Numbered from the stretch's first letter, positions 47,106 through 58,087 are shown. The stretch is DNA of 64,000 nt from Boothiomyces macroporosus (GCA_027604185.1 JADGKB010000008.1:173930-237929), one strand, 5' to 3'. Numbers and translations are program-made. Notes: generated by a model not told the origin, from the letters alone.

Positions 47106-47945
47106 ATGTCCACAGCAAATCCGCAAGAATCACTGGTAGCCTTTAAACGTATAATCGAGCAGAAAGAACTGTACGACCCAGCACGACACGACGACCATTT
47201 GCTCTATCGATTCCTTCGCGCTCGCAAGTATGACTTGGAAAAGACTGAATTGATGTTTAGAAATTGTGAAGAATGGAGAAAGGCTCAGAACATAGATGAA
47301 ATCGTGTCTAGTTTTGCTTTCCAAGAAGATTCCCTTGTACATGCTATTTATCCTCGTTTCTATCATAAAACCGACAAACTTGGAAGAACCATTTATATTG
47401 AACAGCTAAAGAACCTGGATGTTCCAAAACTGATGCAGACTACCACTCAAGAGAGGTTGATTACCAAGCATATCAGAGAATTCGAAAAATTCACTAGATA
47501 TCGACTACCGGCTTGTTCTACAAAGAAAGGAACGCACATTGAACAGGGATTAACCATTTTGGATCTGAAAGGAGTGCCGCTATCCCAGTTTAATCAAGTC
47601 AGAAAGATTATTCAATCGCTTTCTGCAATTGCTTCGGATTACTATCCAGAAACTATGGGGAAAATGTGTATTATCAATGCCCCAACTCTGTTTACTGCCG
47701 TGTGGGCCGTAGTAAAGAATATGATTGATGAAAATACAGCCGCAAAGATATCTATAATGGGATCTGGGTATCAAAAACAATTATTAGAGTTAATTGACGC
47801 CGAAAACTTGCCACATTTCTTGGGCGGTGCTTGCAATTGCCCTGGCGGATGCGAATTCTCTGATTTAGGCCCATGGAACGATGGCACTGTTCAAGGCTAC
47901 CCCATAGAAATATGGGAAGACTTTAAGAAAAGAGACAGAGGGTAA
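47106..47945 (+). CDS. SEC14: Sec14-like phosphatidylinositol transfer protein (279 aa)
   Basis: This is a single exon from ATG 47106 (MSTANPQESLVAFKR). The CRAL-TRIO N-terminal helix is YDPARHDDHLLYRFLRARKY, and the lipid-binding core includes RTIYIEQLKNLDV, GLTILDLKGVPLSQ, YYPETMGKMCIINAP and LPHFLGGACNCPGGCE. This LGG-C ending is typical of true Sec14 proteins. The role is PI/PC exchange that supports Golgi phosphoinositide metabolism, in line with the PI-PLC gene nearby. Confidence 0.93.
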   Translation: MSTANPQESLVAFKRIIEQKELYDPARHDDHLLYRFLRARKYDLEKTELMFRNCEEWRKAQNIDEIVSSFAFQEDSLVHAIYPRFYHKTDKLGRTIYIEQLKNLDVPKLMQTTTQERLITKHIREFEKFTRYRLPACSTKKGTHIEQGLTILDLKGVPLSQFNQVRKIIQSLSAIASDYYPETMGKMCIINAPTLFTAVWAVVKNMIDENTAAKISIMGSGYQKQLLELIDAENLPHFLGGACNCPGGCEFSDLGPWNDGTVQGYPIEIWEDFKKRDRG

Positions 47946-48105
47946 ACGTTAACTGATCTCAGCGATTTAAGCACACGTAATAACGGTCCTTCTATTTGAT
48001 AATATTCCAATCTATAAAAACTTGTTATATTAGATTTCGTTTCCATTTTTGACGCATTCATCAATGTAAATCCACCCACGAAAATAAAACGCGAGAGCGT
48101 GGAAA

Positions 48106-48733
48106 ATGACTTTACAAATGCAACTTGTAACTGTTCTTCTTGGTAATACAATTCTTAATGTAGCTTTGGTTACTTCTGTTCTTGGGCAAGCACAGTACTG
48201 CGATGGACAAATCTACTGCGTTTATGCATCCGCTTCTGGGTCAACCATTACATTTACCGTACATTCAGCATCTGCAGGGTAATTGGATTTAATTTAGATG
48301 GGCTGGATTTGGAGTTGGCGTTGGTATGACCGGCAACCCATTATACGTTGGATGGGCAAATTCCACTGGAGGGTATACTGTAGTTAGTGCATTTGCCAAG
48401 TCGCAGGCACAGCCAACACCAGTCAGTCCACAAGATATTACAGTTGTGCCGCTCGGAGTAAGTGCTCCATCATGGGCAAAGGTATCCTTTGCATTTTCCA
48501 GGTCTGCCAATGGTATATCTTCAACGAGCAGCTACGTTTATGCATACTCTGGCACCGCCCCAACCGGAAACAAGGATTCAATCAGTGCTTCCTATACTCA
48601 GCATGATAACACTGGTTCAATTAGTGGTGTCAATTTCTTGTCCAACTCTGCTGCTACTACTTCTTCTGGAGCTCTCTCAATTGCAAGCAGCTTCTGGGTT
48701 TTGTTTACCGCAACTTTTGCCTTGCTTCTTTAA
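48106..48733 (+). CDS. Secreted DOMON-like GPI-anchored protein (195 aa)
   Basis: Exons 48106-48142, 48164-48278 and 48298-48733 total 588 nt; the introns are 21 and 19 nt. The first intron has no in-frame stop. Its removal turns an awkward leader into a clean signal peptide, VTVLLALVTSVLGQA. The mature part reads TFTVHSASAGWAGFGVGVGM with YVGWANSTGGYTVVSAFA, the pattern of a cytochrome b561/DOMON (CDH-cyt-like) fold. The Ser/Thr-rich tail and hydrophobic end (FWVLFTATFALLL) form a GPI signal. It may bind heme or sugar at the surface. Confidence 0.72.
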
Positions 48734-49158
48734 GAATATATTTCCTTACAAATTGATTGATTTTACCTTTGATGTGTGTACAGTTAGCAACAATAGTAAA
48801 TGAAAAAGCAAAGGTTAGCATTCGCGGTAACGCTAGATATTTCATTGATTCGCTTTGTCACGATTCATTAATTTTCATTAACGAGTCGCCCAGCCATTGG
48901 CTAATCTAAACCCCAGCACCACACCTTGGAAAAACGACATACGTGGAAATTGGTCGACACAACCACTCGATATTTAGTCTACAGTTGCACGTTCGTTTTA
49001 CCTGTACCGCCAAGATATTTTTAAAGGCGGGGATAGTTCTCCGGCAAGTCAATGGTGAAACAGTCCCTGTATAGCCAACATCGCGTCAGGGCTCAAAAGC
49101 CACAAGATGGCGCAACATATATAAAGTTTAATTTGTGTAGCATTCCTTCCCTTTCTAA
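48734..49158. other. 425 bp intergenic region
   Basis: No family-like frame or splice pattern is visible on either strand. It is the likely promoter of the following small gene; a TATATAAAG box occurs near 49118. Confidence 0.45.
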
Positions 49159-49473
49159 ATGCCGAATTTAAGTCCTGTACAAGCAACAATTGTAATCAAA
49201 GGCTTTCAACCACAATTCGAGCATCAGTATAAAACTGGTCCATACCGCCGAGCTTCTATTCCAACCAACATCCAGAAACCAATAGTAAGCGACGTTCAAG
49301 TTAGCAAAGATATCGCTAGCAGCTGTCCAGAGCAAGATCTATATCTCGCAGCTCTTAAACATTGCTCGCCTACACAGAAAAAGCAAGTAGAAAAGATGAT
49401 TAATGCGGAAAATGCTCAGAAAGAGATAATTAGGTTTCACAAGCGACGAGACAGCAAATGCTCGAACCTTTAA
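49159..49473 (+). CDS. Uncharacterised small basic protein (104 aa)
   Basis: This is a single-exon ORF, MPNLSPVQATIVIKGFQPQF onward, ending in a charged helix (KKQVEKMINAENAQKEIIRF) and a basic tail. A TATATAAAG box about 40 bp upstream and an AT-rich leader support expression. The family is not recognised. Confidence 0.5.
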   Translation: MPNLSPVQATIVIKGFQPQFEHQYKTGPYRRASIPTNIQKPIVSDVQVSKDIASSCPEQDLYLAALKHCSPTQKKQVEKMINAENAQKEIIRFHKRRDSKCSNL

Positions 49474-50013
49474 ACCCATCATGAAATTGTTATACCTTAG
49501 AGCATCTGTTTTATAAAGTTATTTTTATTCTTTCATTCAAATCGATATGCGTTTTGTATTCACGAGTTTGTACTTTTGGCGAGTCACACACTTCTCTTGG
49601 ATGCTGCATTCAACGTTTTCTGCTGATCTATGGCGTTTCCACAGTTCTTTTGCGCGAAAAAGAAATATCAGTGCGCTCAATCACTTGTTTATACCTGCAT
49701 AAAGTGAGGACCATGATCAAAGCCTTCCGGATTACAAAATTAGTCATTCGACCAGCAACCATATCTCGACAGCGTAACACGAATATAAACTGCTGACATT
49801 CGGTGCGTTAATTTCATGCTGCCTGTGATGAATAGATGGATTAGCTTGATACTGCCTGTGAGGAATATTGACCAGCGACTATACCAAGTCTATCAGGAAA
49901 CGATTGAAAAGCATCCCTCCGCCTCCTGTCGGAATCTCGCTCACTGAATTCTATTTTCAAGCGCATTCGCTCAAGTGAATTTTTCAACTGTTTTTCATTT
50001 CATCACAAAAAAA
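49474..50013. other. 540 bp intergenic region
   Basis: One open frame (49554-49796) has unusual composition and no domain, so it is not called. A near-direct repeat, CTGCCTGTGA plus about 6 nt, occurs near 49819 and 49850. No tRNA or snRNA is recognisable. Confidence 0.45.
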
Positions 50014-50532
50014 ATGTTCAAAGTGATTTCCAGCTAATGATAGAGAGCTTTTTCTTCCACAATCGCATCAAGAGGATTATACAAGGATTACATTGCGAAA
50101 CTCACTCCAACCGTGAAACAAATATCTTTGGCAGGCCTGAAGCAAAAGATTGCTGCTGACCCAATCCACGGCCCACCAAAAACTTTTCATTTACTAGATG
50201 TCCGGTAAGTAAATCCTGACTCAGTGAAACTTATGAGTGGAATGAAGATCATATTCCGTTTGCAACTTATACCGGTCGTGGTAACCTTGAACGTGATATT
50301 GTAAATTTTACTTATTTAGCAACAAATTGTTCCTGATGTTCATGACGAGATTGTATTGTACTGTGCTGGAGGTTTTCGATCAATCATTGCTGCAGACACA
50401 TTGACCAAAATGGGATACAAGAATGTATATTCCTTGAAGGGTGGAATCGGAGCATGGAAGAATGAAGGAAACCACATCGTTACAAATCAAGTAGTGTACT
50501 CTGACAGAGTGGAATACGGAAAACCTGAATAA
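50014..50532 (+). CDS. Mitochondrial rhodanese-domain protein (152 aa)
   Basis: Exons 50014-50022, 50044-50204, 50225-50300 and 50320-50532 total 459 nt; the introns are 21, 20 and 19 nt. The first exon is only nine bases (three codons). The N-terminus MFKRAFSSTIASRGLYK is a presequence. The rhodanese fold shows HLLDVRETYEW, HIPFATYTGRGNLERD, IVLYCAGGFRSIIAADTL (active-site Cys in CAGGFRS) and YSLKGGIGAWKNEG. It is a likely sulfurtransferase in mitochondria, fitting with ISCU at 58.1 kb. Confidence 0.9.
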
Positions 50533-50570
50533 ATACAGTTTTCATGGTCGATTTATTTGGTTTTACATGT

Positions 50571-51703
50571 TCAAAATCCTACCGAGTCAATGTTACCTTG
50601 TACAATGGTTAATCTAGAGTTAGCAATGGTTACAGCATGGAACTGATGAGAACTTTCATTGATTTCGTATCTGTACAGCAGGTAATGTGTACAACCACAT
50701 CCTTATTTGACGGGCACTGGGATAGAAACTTTTTCTTGAAAAAGACTACTCCCTTAGAAGCGCTATTTGGCTTATCTATGTTAGCTACGAGTACCATCAT
50801 ACTCTGGAAAGAATTCCCTAATTCCTACTTGTTTGATTTTCACTTCGTACAGATCCTTCTTGTTGAAAAAGAGTACGAATTGGGGTTTGGCCATTAGTTT
50901 ATGATTAGTGATTTGTTCGAAAAGTACCAGTGAGTCTACCATTCTATTTACAGTTGGGTCTTCAACAAGGTTTTGGTCGTATGATGATATAGATGCTACA
51001 AACAGAACAGTTGTGACATGCTCAAAGTAGCTGAACCAAGCCTTTCTATGATGTCGCAGACCACTAACGTCAAAAAAGTGAAAGTTGCTTCCATTAATGT
51101 TGAATATAGTTTCTGATACGCATTGAGTAACTGTTCTCAAGTTAAGGATATCTATCGTTAAAATCAAATACCTTCGTCAGTGGGAATATATTCTGCTTCG
51201 CTCAGTCTCTCGACAGCGTTAAAAAAGCTTTGATTAACGAGTATTTACAATGGAGTCGTTTCTGGTAACTTTAGCTCTTTGCAGCTTGCTTTTACTTCTG
51301 GTATCTCCCACAGTCGCTTAACCATATCCACGATATCTTTCGGTATGACATTATCCGGAGTAGGCCAATCTTCTGAAAATGACAGGTAATTGGTTTTATC
51401 TGCAGACTGCAATGGAATACTTTTCAACATTTGCGTTAGGGCGTTGATCAAGTTTGTCCTGATATTATCGCGAGCGGCTTTCTTTTCCAATTCAGAAAAT
51501 CCGTTTCCATGTAATATCTTCATTTGCTTTAGTAACGTTGACTTTCCGCAGTCTGATGATCCCAGTATCAGGAGCTTTGGTTCCTTGAGATATTTTTCGT
51601 ACGCTTTCCTTTCTTCCTTCAGATACTGCTCAATCTCTTTGTTCCTCGCTTGAGTACTATCGATTAATCACAATTACTTTTTGCGCTCTAATTTCTCGTC
51701 CAT
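50571..51703 (-). CDS. Heterotrimeric G-protein alpha-like subunit, copy 2 (343 aa)
   Basis: Exons 51703-51678, 51656-51249, 51227-51172, 51151-50795, 50775-50634 and 50613-50571 total 1032 nt; introns are 19-21 nt. The P-loop is GSSDCGKS with the second Gly as Ser and Glu as Asp. Switch I keeps DILNLRTVTQ. Switch II is DVSGLRHHRKAW with Gln replaced by Leu. NKKD is intact and the TCAT box is TCCT. The C-terminus is FESIIK-like but divergent (ending DSVGF), so receptor coupling may differ. Introns just after the EYDG position and near the C-terminus match copies 1 and 3, indicating common descent. Confidence 0.88.
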
Positions 51704-51881
51704 TTTGATTAAAAGGAACTGTGAAATTAGATGCTTTATAATAGGAACAATGGCGCTTGCATTGTTTTTCCACTCCAAATCTAATGGTAATATTCAAGCT
51801 ATTAACTTGATACTTTGCATGGATATATCGGCGGATATGGTTCCCCGATAAATACATTGCTGAAATGTTTGCTTCTAAAAA

Positions 51882-52333
51882 ATGGGAAGCGACGCAATCA
51901 AGAAAGCAAAACAACCAGCGCACCAAAAAACAGCGCAATCAAGAGTAGTCACGAATCTGTATTCAATCGGATGGATTGCTGGATTCTTTATATTCTCATA
52001 TTTGATTGATTTTCTTTCCATTTTGTTGAAAATCAAACATGGCGTTTACTTTTGGTTGGCAGCGGGTTCAATCACTGGGTTTATCTCATGCTTTGTTTAT
52101 TTATCAGTGTACTTGCCAAAGATCAAAGGGATAAAGGTTAATTTTGACAAATGGGAGGAAGAAGGTATTTTTGGCTAACAACAGTTCCTCGCACCATTCA
52201 GATTGCTACTGTATTCTTCTTGACCTCAATCATCTCTTGTAATATCGTACTGTGGCCATACCTTAGTGTGCTGTCCCCAGTATTTCTATTCAATCTCCTA
52301 ATGGCTGCCATAAGTTTTGTAGGATTTTTTTAA
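51882..52333 (+). CDS. TMEM128: TMEM128-like four-TM protein (143 aa)
   Basis: Exons 51882-52164 and 52185-52333 total 432 nt; the intron is 20 nt. Four membrane segments are seen: IGWIAGFFIFSYLIDFLS, FWLAAGSITGFISCFVYLS, ATVFFLTSIISCNIVLW and VFLFNLLMAAISFVGFF. The arrangement matches TMEM128, particularly SCNIVLWPYLSVLSPVFLF against the family's CFNIALW...LTPLLLF. Function in that family is poorly known (endomembrane). It sits between two Galpha-like genes. Confidence 0.75.
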
Positions 52334-52435
52334 TAGCCTAATATAAATCGCTTATCCGTAATGATTTAGTTTTCAAGATACCGCTGGGGATAAAGCTCGT
52401 AGTAACAATCCACGCCATTGTTCCTTGTTTTTTAC

Positions 52436-53629
52436 ATGGCAGAAACAACGATCAAAACTAAAGAAGGAGAGGCATCTGTCGGCACTCCAAAGATGAGTAG
52501 GCGGTAATACTCTATCTCACTCAGCGAACAAGATAAGCAAGCACGCGATATCGAAGCCTATTTATTCAAAGAAAAAGTACCGTTTACTAATCCAGAAAGC
52601 CTTTGAAGAAAAGCAAAAGCAGCCTGTAGTATTGATACTTGGGAGTTCAGATTCAGGCAAATCAACGCTATTAAAGCAATTGCGCATTATTCATGGAAAC
52701 GGATTCACTGCAGAAGAAAAGGAAAGTTACAAACATTTAGTATGGGAGAATATGGCAATATATTGTAAAAAGATCCTGCAGCAGTTTTCAAACATCTCGG
52801 ATATTGCAGATGTAACCTGGTGTTGACTTAGAAATATGCAATATTGGGCACTTTGACCAAAGAAACCGTGACAGGAAAAGGAATAGCATCGTTAATCCTG
52901 GATTTATACAATGAAACCATAGTAATCGACACTATTTTATTTATCAAGGATTTACCTGGGACTGCGTCATTGTAATCATTATTAATGTAGCTTCCTGTCA
53001 AACGCAGAGCGAATATGTACACTAAACTTTCAAATTACAAATGAAGATATAATCTATTTGAGAATTCCAACAGAATCGATTACGGATACTGTGTTTACTA
53101 TTGACAGGCAGATTATGCATTTCATTGATGTCAATGGTAATCCTCGCCACAGAAAATACTGGCTTCCTTACTTTGATAATGCGAATGCAGTAGTATTTGT
53201 TGCTTCGCTGGCCTCATATGACATGATGGTCGAGGACGACATTGAAACTAACCAAATGGCAGATTCAATTTTTCTTTTACAATCACTAGTCACACACCCA
53301 TTACTATCGAAACCCAATTTCATTGTATTCTTGAACAAATCAGACTTGTTTGAAATCAAAGTCAAACTGGTAGACGTAAAAAAGCACTTTCCAGATTTCA
53401 AAGGTAGATTTTACTGACAGAGGCGAATTGAAAGATGCAGGAGCAGCTCTCAAATATTTCAAGAAAAGGTTTTTGGTTGAAGAGCATGCACATCGAGTGA
53501 AGCTGCATGTAACGCGTTGTACTGATACCTCCAATATGCGTATAATCATACACCAAGTGTTGTAAGTCTGTTATTGATGATAGAAAAAATATTCTTACCA
53601 GTGCAATCAACTCTATTCTTCCTCCTTAA
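52436..53629 (+). CDS. Heterotrimeric G-protein alpha-like subunit, copy 3 (357 aa)
   Basis: Exons 52436-52503, 52525-52576, 52596-52811, 52832-52971, 52991-53403, 53423-53561 and 53584-53629 total 1074 nt; introns are 19-22 nt. The P-loop is GSSDSGKS (second Gly to Ser, Glu to Asp). Switch I, DIIYLRIPTE, keeps Arg and Thr. Switch II, DVNGNPRHRKYW, replaces Gln with Asn and a Gly with Asn. NKSD is present; the TCAT box is RCTDT. It is the most divergent copy, with an unusual helical domain (TGKGIASLILDL), and ends NSILPP rather than GLI. Intron positions after FKG and near the C-terminus match the other two copies. Confidence 0.85.
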
Positions 53630-53773
53630 TTTAAATAAATTAAATTCCTCTTGGTGCATCTCAAAACACTAATCAGTCTTGAAACCCGTGCAACGTGCAG
53701 TCTAATAAGGATACTTTTTTTAAATTATATTTGTAGAAATAATTTATGAAAGGACTGTGCATGACTTAACACT

Positions 53774-54277
53774 CTATTTGGGATTTAAACGAGCAAGTAT
53801 TCCTCGGTAAAGAGCGAGATGCGATTCTTTAGCTGTGTTTAGCGTGTATGTCTGAAGGCCCCAAGGCACACCTTCAATAGTAATCTCTTCTGTTATCTTT
53901 CTCTTGCCACCAGCAATTTCACAGACAGTCCAGACGCTCCTTGTTGTCACTGGGAAGACTGACTTTGTTTGAACACTTGATTCCATACCGGTTTCAGTTT
54001 TCGTAAATTTTGCTAGGTATTCCAAAGTAGTGGTCATGAATCCAACTGGAAGACTATCCAATATTTTCCATTTTGCCGTGATGGAAGGGTCGTTCTTTTC
54101 CAGCTCTTCGCATGCAATTACAAGCGGGTTAACTCTAATAAGAAATTCATAATTGTTTATGAGTTGCATGCAGTCTGAAAAACCAGCATCGGTAATAATT
54201 TCACCCGTTATCTTACCATCACGGATTTCAGCGCGAATATCTGAATATTCTAATGGGGTAACTTGTATTCTAGACAT
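53774..54277 (-). CDS. DUF7053-like (SRPBCC-fold) protein (167 aa)
   Basis: This is a single exon from ATG 54277. The core pattern, FSDCMQLINNYEFLIRVNPL followed by VIACEEL, then a beta-rich domain with SLPVGFMTTTLEYLAKF and GVPWGLQTYTLNTAKESHL, resembles the fungal DUF7053 family. That family has the helix-grip fold of lipid-binding START/SRPBCC proteins. The ligand is unknown. Mostly fungal occurrence of this family fits the rest of the window. Confidence 0.6.
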   Translation of the reverse strand: MSRIQVTPLEYSDIRAEIRDGKITGEIITDAGFSDCMQLINNYEFLIRVNPLVIACEELEKNDPSITAKWKILDSLPVGFMTTTLEYLAKFTKTETGMESSVQTKSVFPVTTRSVWTVCEIAGGKRKITEEITIEGVPWGLQTYTLNTAKESHLALYRGILARLNPK

Positions 54278-54674
54278 TGATATTGTTGTGAGGATTATTT
54301 ATAGCAAATCAATTTGTCAGTTTCCACGAAAAACATTGACAGGTCACTTTGCTCTTGTGGATCAACTAACCTAAATATTTCTCGTTGAATTAAAAAAGTG
54401 TTGTAGATGATCAAATTCCTATCTGCTATCTTATCTGGGTATTATCTAGTTTAAATATTTGCGGCAGTAATGAGAAAAATACATTATTATAACATTAAAG
54501 TAAATGCCAAGGTGTCCAAATGCGGTCCAGCTTTAAAGGACGTGTCTGGTAAAAGTCTCGCACATCTCATTCCCAATTAATACCAGGCTGATTCTAAATG
54601 AGGAAATACAAATGTATACACACCATCTGTAAAATATTTCTAACTTTTTTTAACTTTTTTTAACGAATTCAAAC
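54278..54674. other. 397 bp divergent intergenic region
   Basis: AT-rich, with a duplicated TAACTTTTTTTAACTTTTTT tract just before the small gene at 54675. No exon is seen. Confidence 0.45.
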
Positions 54675-54824
54675 ATGAAAATAGTTCGACCACCGTCATT
54701 AAACGGACCAGCCAAACGGTTCTCAATAGCATGGTACTGGTTCCCAATAACAGGAGCAGTCAGTTTCGCTTCAGCAATTTATGCGCTAGACCCAGAGTTC
54801 AAAAAATACTTTTCAAGCAAATAA
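54675..54824 (+). CDS. Small single-pass membrane protein (49 aa)
   Basis: The product, MKIVRPPSLNGPAKRF then IAWYWFPITGAVSFASAIYA with a basic end, has one transmembrane segment and an N-terminal Lys/Arg/Pro patch. The size and layout resemble small subunits of respiratory complexes or ATP synthase, but I cannot name it. Codon use matches its neighbours. The stop is 9 bp from the stop of the convergent Cys-rich gene. Confidence 0.5.
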   Translation: MKIVRPPSLNGPAKRFSIAWYWFPITGAVSFASAIYALDPEFKKYFSSK

Positions 54825-54833
54825 AATAGTTTT

Positions 54834-55139
54834 TTATGTAAATAATGGACATAGAGCAAATACAAAGCACCAGGAGCAGCAATTTACTGTTGTGGGGCTG
54901 CCGCATGCGCCAGAACAGCAGTGTGGTCGTTCATCGTCGGATAATCCCTTTTCGCTGCTTGGTTTCTTGTTATTCAGGAAATCACTGCAGGCTTCACAAG
55001 GTACTGTGCATACATCGCATCCTAATTTTTGCTGTTTGGCTTTAATCGGTGTTCGTCCGTCAACATTTGTATTCATTTGCGGGGTATCTTCTTTGGCTGG
55101 TTGCGCAGAATATGCTGGAGGTGGAGTAGTGATTGTCAT
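54834..55139 (-). CDS. Small Cys-rich protein (101 aa)
   Basis: This is a single exon from ATG 55139. A Pro-rich N-terminus (MTITTPPPAYSAQP) is followed by Cys pairs: GCDVCTVPCEACSDF, HCCSGACGS and the C-terminal CCSWCFVFALCPLF. The final 15 residues could insert in or lie on a membrane, as in CYSTM-type tails. No clear homologue is recognised. Confidence 0.55.
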   Translation of the reverse strand: MTITTPPPAYSAQPAKEDTPQMNTNVDGRTPIKAKQQKLGCDVCTVPCEACSDFLNNKKPSSEKGLSDDERPHCCSGACGSPTTVNCCSWCFVFALCPLFT

Positions 55140-55254
55140 GTTAATTACAGAGTTGTATTTATTTTTGGCAAACTGCAGGGCTACAAGTTGAGGCTCTATC
55201 TCAAAGCCCGTTTAGCTGGGGTACATTGACCATTGATTTATTACAATACAACTA

Positions 55255-57636
55255 CTATACATCTTGGATTGAAACATTAACAAATAATGTCGAAAACCCA
55301 ATACGTTCTCCTTGCTTGTTGTTGAGAGGTATATGGCGATAGCCTGTCTTAGGAAAAACTTACCACACTCTAAACAAGAAAAAGCAATGATGTAACTACC
55401 GAATGTGTCAGCAGTCAACCCGTCCATATCTTCCACGTTGAACCGCAAAAAGCATAAATCATGCAACATGATATTGAACACAAACTCCTTGTTAAATACT
55501 GGGTTGAATCCATTCGATTTAACAACTTGGCTTTTCTGCTTTGCAGTATCTTTAGGATCGCCTATTACTTCAACAGTAACCGCCGATTTTGTACTAGTTG
55601 TTGCTTTTTCTTTACTCCTTACCAACTGCTGAGCAGACAGTACTACAATTCTTAATTTCTTTGGAGATATCTTCACTGGGTCTATAGATCTGAAACGTTC
55701 TGGTTTTAAAACATATCCACACCCGCCATTTGCAGCAAACAGTGCGTTATTGATCTCCATCGCTGTGTCTGGGATTAGTATGAATTACCAAAAGTTTGGA
55801 AATTAAGAGCAGCCATCTGTGTTCCAATTAACCAATGTGGTATTGGGTCATAGTTTGATGAAGTCAACCGCATAATTGAAGGGTATACTCGAATGACATT
55901 ATTTCTAGTTAACTTTAGATATTCGTCTGGTTGTTTCTGCATTAAACCAATCGCTTTATTCTCCGTAAAGGAAAATACTTGATCAAATTTAAGCGTCACA
56001 TCTGCATTAATTGATATTACTTGTTAGACTTTCCACATGTTTAGCTGGCTTGCCTTTAAAGTACACTATTAAACTGGTAAGGGCTTTTGACGTGCTGCCT
56101 GCAATTTTTGACTTTGATCGCTTGATTACTTTATCCGGAGGTGCATCTTGTACTGGGGTCGTTGATATAGTCATCGAATAGGATAATTTCCTATATATAC
56201 CGGAGGGAGATGTGGGAGAAGACCCTGCTTCGCTATTCAAATCTTCATCCGACATGTCTTCTCCCAGTAATGATAAACATTTTCCTTTAATCAATATTTT
56301 GTTTTTCAACTGATTAGGTGAAGGTAATTGACCAGGGTATCTTGTGTTGATCTGTGTCTTTACCAAGGCGTCACCTAATTTTGTCTCTAATATCTCTGCA
56401 ATCACATTCTGCTGATCGAGGGAACATCTAATCTCCAGTGATAGTATTAACGGGGTATCTGTAACTACAAAGGCGTATTTGACTATTGTGTCTATTGCGT
56501 CCTTGAAAGAGATTTTGGATGTTAATGTGCCACCATGATAAATAACTGGCTGACCGTTTGGGCCATCCCAGCAATCTATTTCCAAACATCTGCAACCTTT
56601 AAGTAAAGCTCTGATATATCCTGTTTTAAGATCAAACTACCCTCTACAGAACTTTCACTGGCTATCTGGTCACCCAGCAAGTATGTATTATGAGATGAAT
56701 TGATATAGTAGCAGCACAGCGGATAATCCATATTCTGGTGACATTCGCGATATTCTTTTTTGAATATTGCGTTCCTTGAAGAAAGTAGAAACGATGTAAA
56801 ATGATCAAAATCCATCTCATCCTGCGAATTTAGAAATTTTCTGTAAATCTCCTCAATCCTATGTTCTTCCCATTCCTGCTTTTGTATTTTAATTATAAAA
56901 TCTTTAAATTGCAACAGGCTAATCGTCATTCCATTCGTCGATATTTGAGAAAAAAGAAACGCAATTTCCGGTCTGAATTTTAAATTCCGGTACAATCTTT
57001 CAAACTCTTCAAAAGTAATTGATTCAGTTTTTGAAATGTTTGAGTTTTTAAAAGCGGATTTGATTTGATTTTTGGTCAACAAGATGTTCAATTTTTTCAT
57101 GAGCAGAGTTATATCATCCAAATTCAAAGATCCACTGTTATTTACATCCACCTTGTTCCACATTTCCTTTAACCATTTCGGTAATCCTACTAAATCATGA
57201 ACCGTTGATGCATCTTTAGATAGGAGCATGTTCAAACCTTGAACCCTGCGTTAAAATCAATTAACCATAGCATACACAGCTCTGGAGTAGGCGCAATCAA
57301 ATCCAGGGTCTTGTACCGTCCCTTAACTGAATAAATTATACTGGGATTAATAATACAAACCTAAATGACGATTCGTCATCCGCAGACTTCCCCTGCTGTA
57401 TAAATCTCTCCGTATACTGTCCCAATCTGACTTCAATGATATTATCGAATGAAACTAGATTAATTGCGGGTACTGGAATTGAACGAATTCTTTTTACTTT
57501 CAAACAACAGATTTAACGGGTATAATTCAACTTTCAACATTCTCTGTTCCCTTCCATGCTTCATCAGCTTTGTCATAAGTGTGCCTGTCAGCAGTGCGTT
57601 GTTTGTATTCTTTATTGGGGTTGGCTGACTCTGCAT
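55255..57636 (-). CDS. PLC1: Phosphoinositide-specific phospholipase C, delta type (747 aa)
   Basis: Exons 57636-57474, 57454-57361, 57340-57266, 57245-56641, 56620-56021, 56001-55789, 55768-55364 and 55343-55255 total 2244 nt; introns are 19-20 nt. Domains in order: a PH-like N-terminus (GTLMTKLMKHGREQ), an EF-hand (KVDVNNSGSLNLDDI), the X domain with NSSHNTYLLGDQI, CLEIDCWDGPNG and VIYHGGTLTSKI carrying both catalytic His, an X-Y linker rich in Ser, the Y domain (MRLTSSNYDPIPHW), and a C2 domain ending LFVNVSIQDV. The enzyme cleaves PIP2 to IP3 and diacylglycerol. ATG 57636 is the first available start; the upstream frame relies on TTG. Confidence 0.93.
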
Positions 57637-58087
57637 TTCAGATTTGAAGTTTGGTGACTCAAAAGTCAAGTGACATTTTAGAAATCAAGTTATTAGGTGT
57701 CTCTCAAGCTTTAAAGCTGATAGAAGAATGCGTAAGAGGAGATGGAATGGATTCCACAAAGTGAACGGCCTAGTACCATATGATTTCCATGGTGCAGATC
57801 AAAACTAATCCATAGGTGATCTAAAGCTATATGCGGGTCTCCAACGTTACTGGTGTCAGGTATTTAAGAAAATAGAAATGAGATAGTAAATCGATAGTGA
57901 GATGATAGTTTAATGTCACCCATCAAGATGGAATAATTTAAGCTAATAGTGAACATCGGAGATTTGTTGACAATCCCAAGCATTTAATTGGCTGAAAATT
58001 CCTAATCTTCCAGGCTGGCTCGCTTTCTCGGAGCAGGCTTGGCTTGGTCCATAAAACCTTCGTTTTTCCACTTTCTCCAAAAACTAA
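57637..58087. other. 451 bp divergent intergenic region
   Basis: It lies between PLC1 (minus) and ISCU (plus). No exon is seen. A CTTTCTCCAAAAACTAA tract immediately precedes the ISCU start. Confidence 0.45.

Noticed and set aside
49554..49796. Plus-strand ORF of 80 codons
   Set aside because: It has no domain, odd composition and no clear start context; left as intergenic.
13104..53600. Galpha copies as pseudogenes
   Set aside because: All three have intact frames after splicing, full length and conserved nucleotide-binding motifs, so decay is unlikely.
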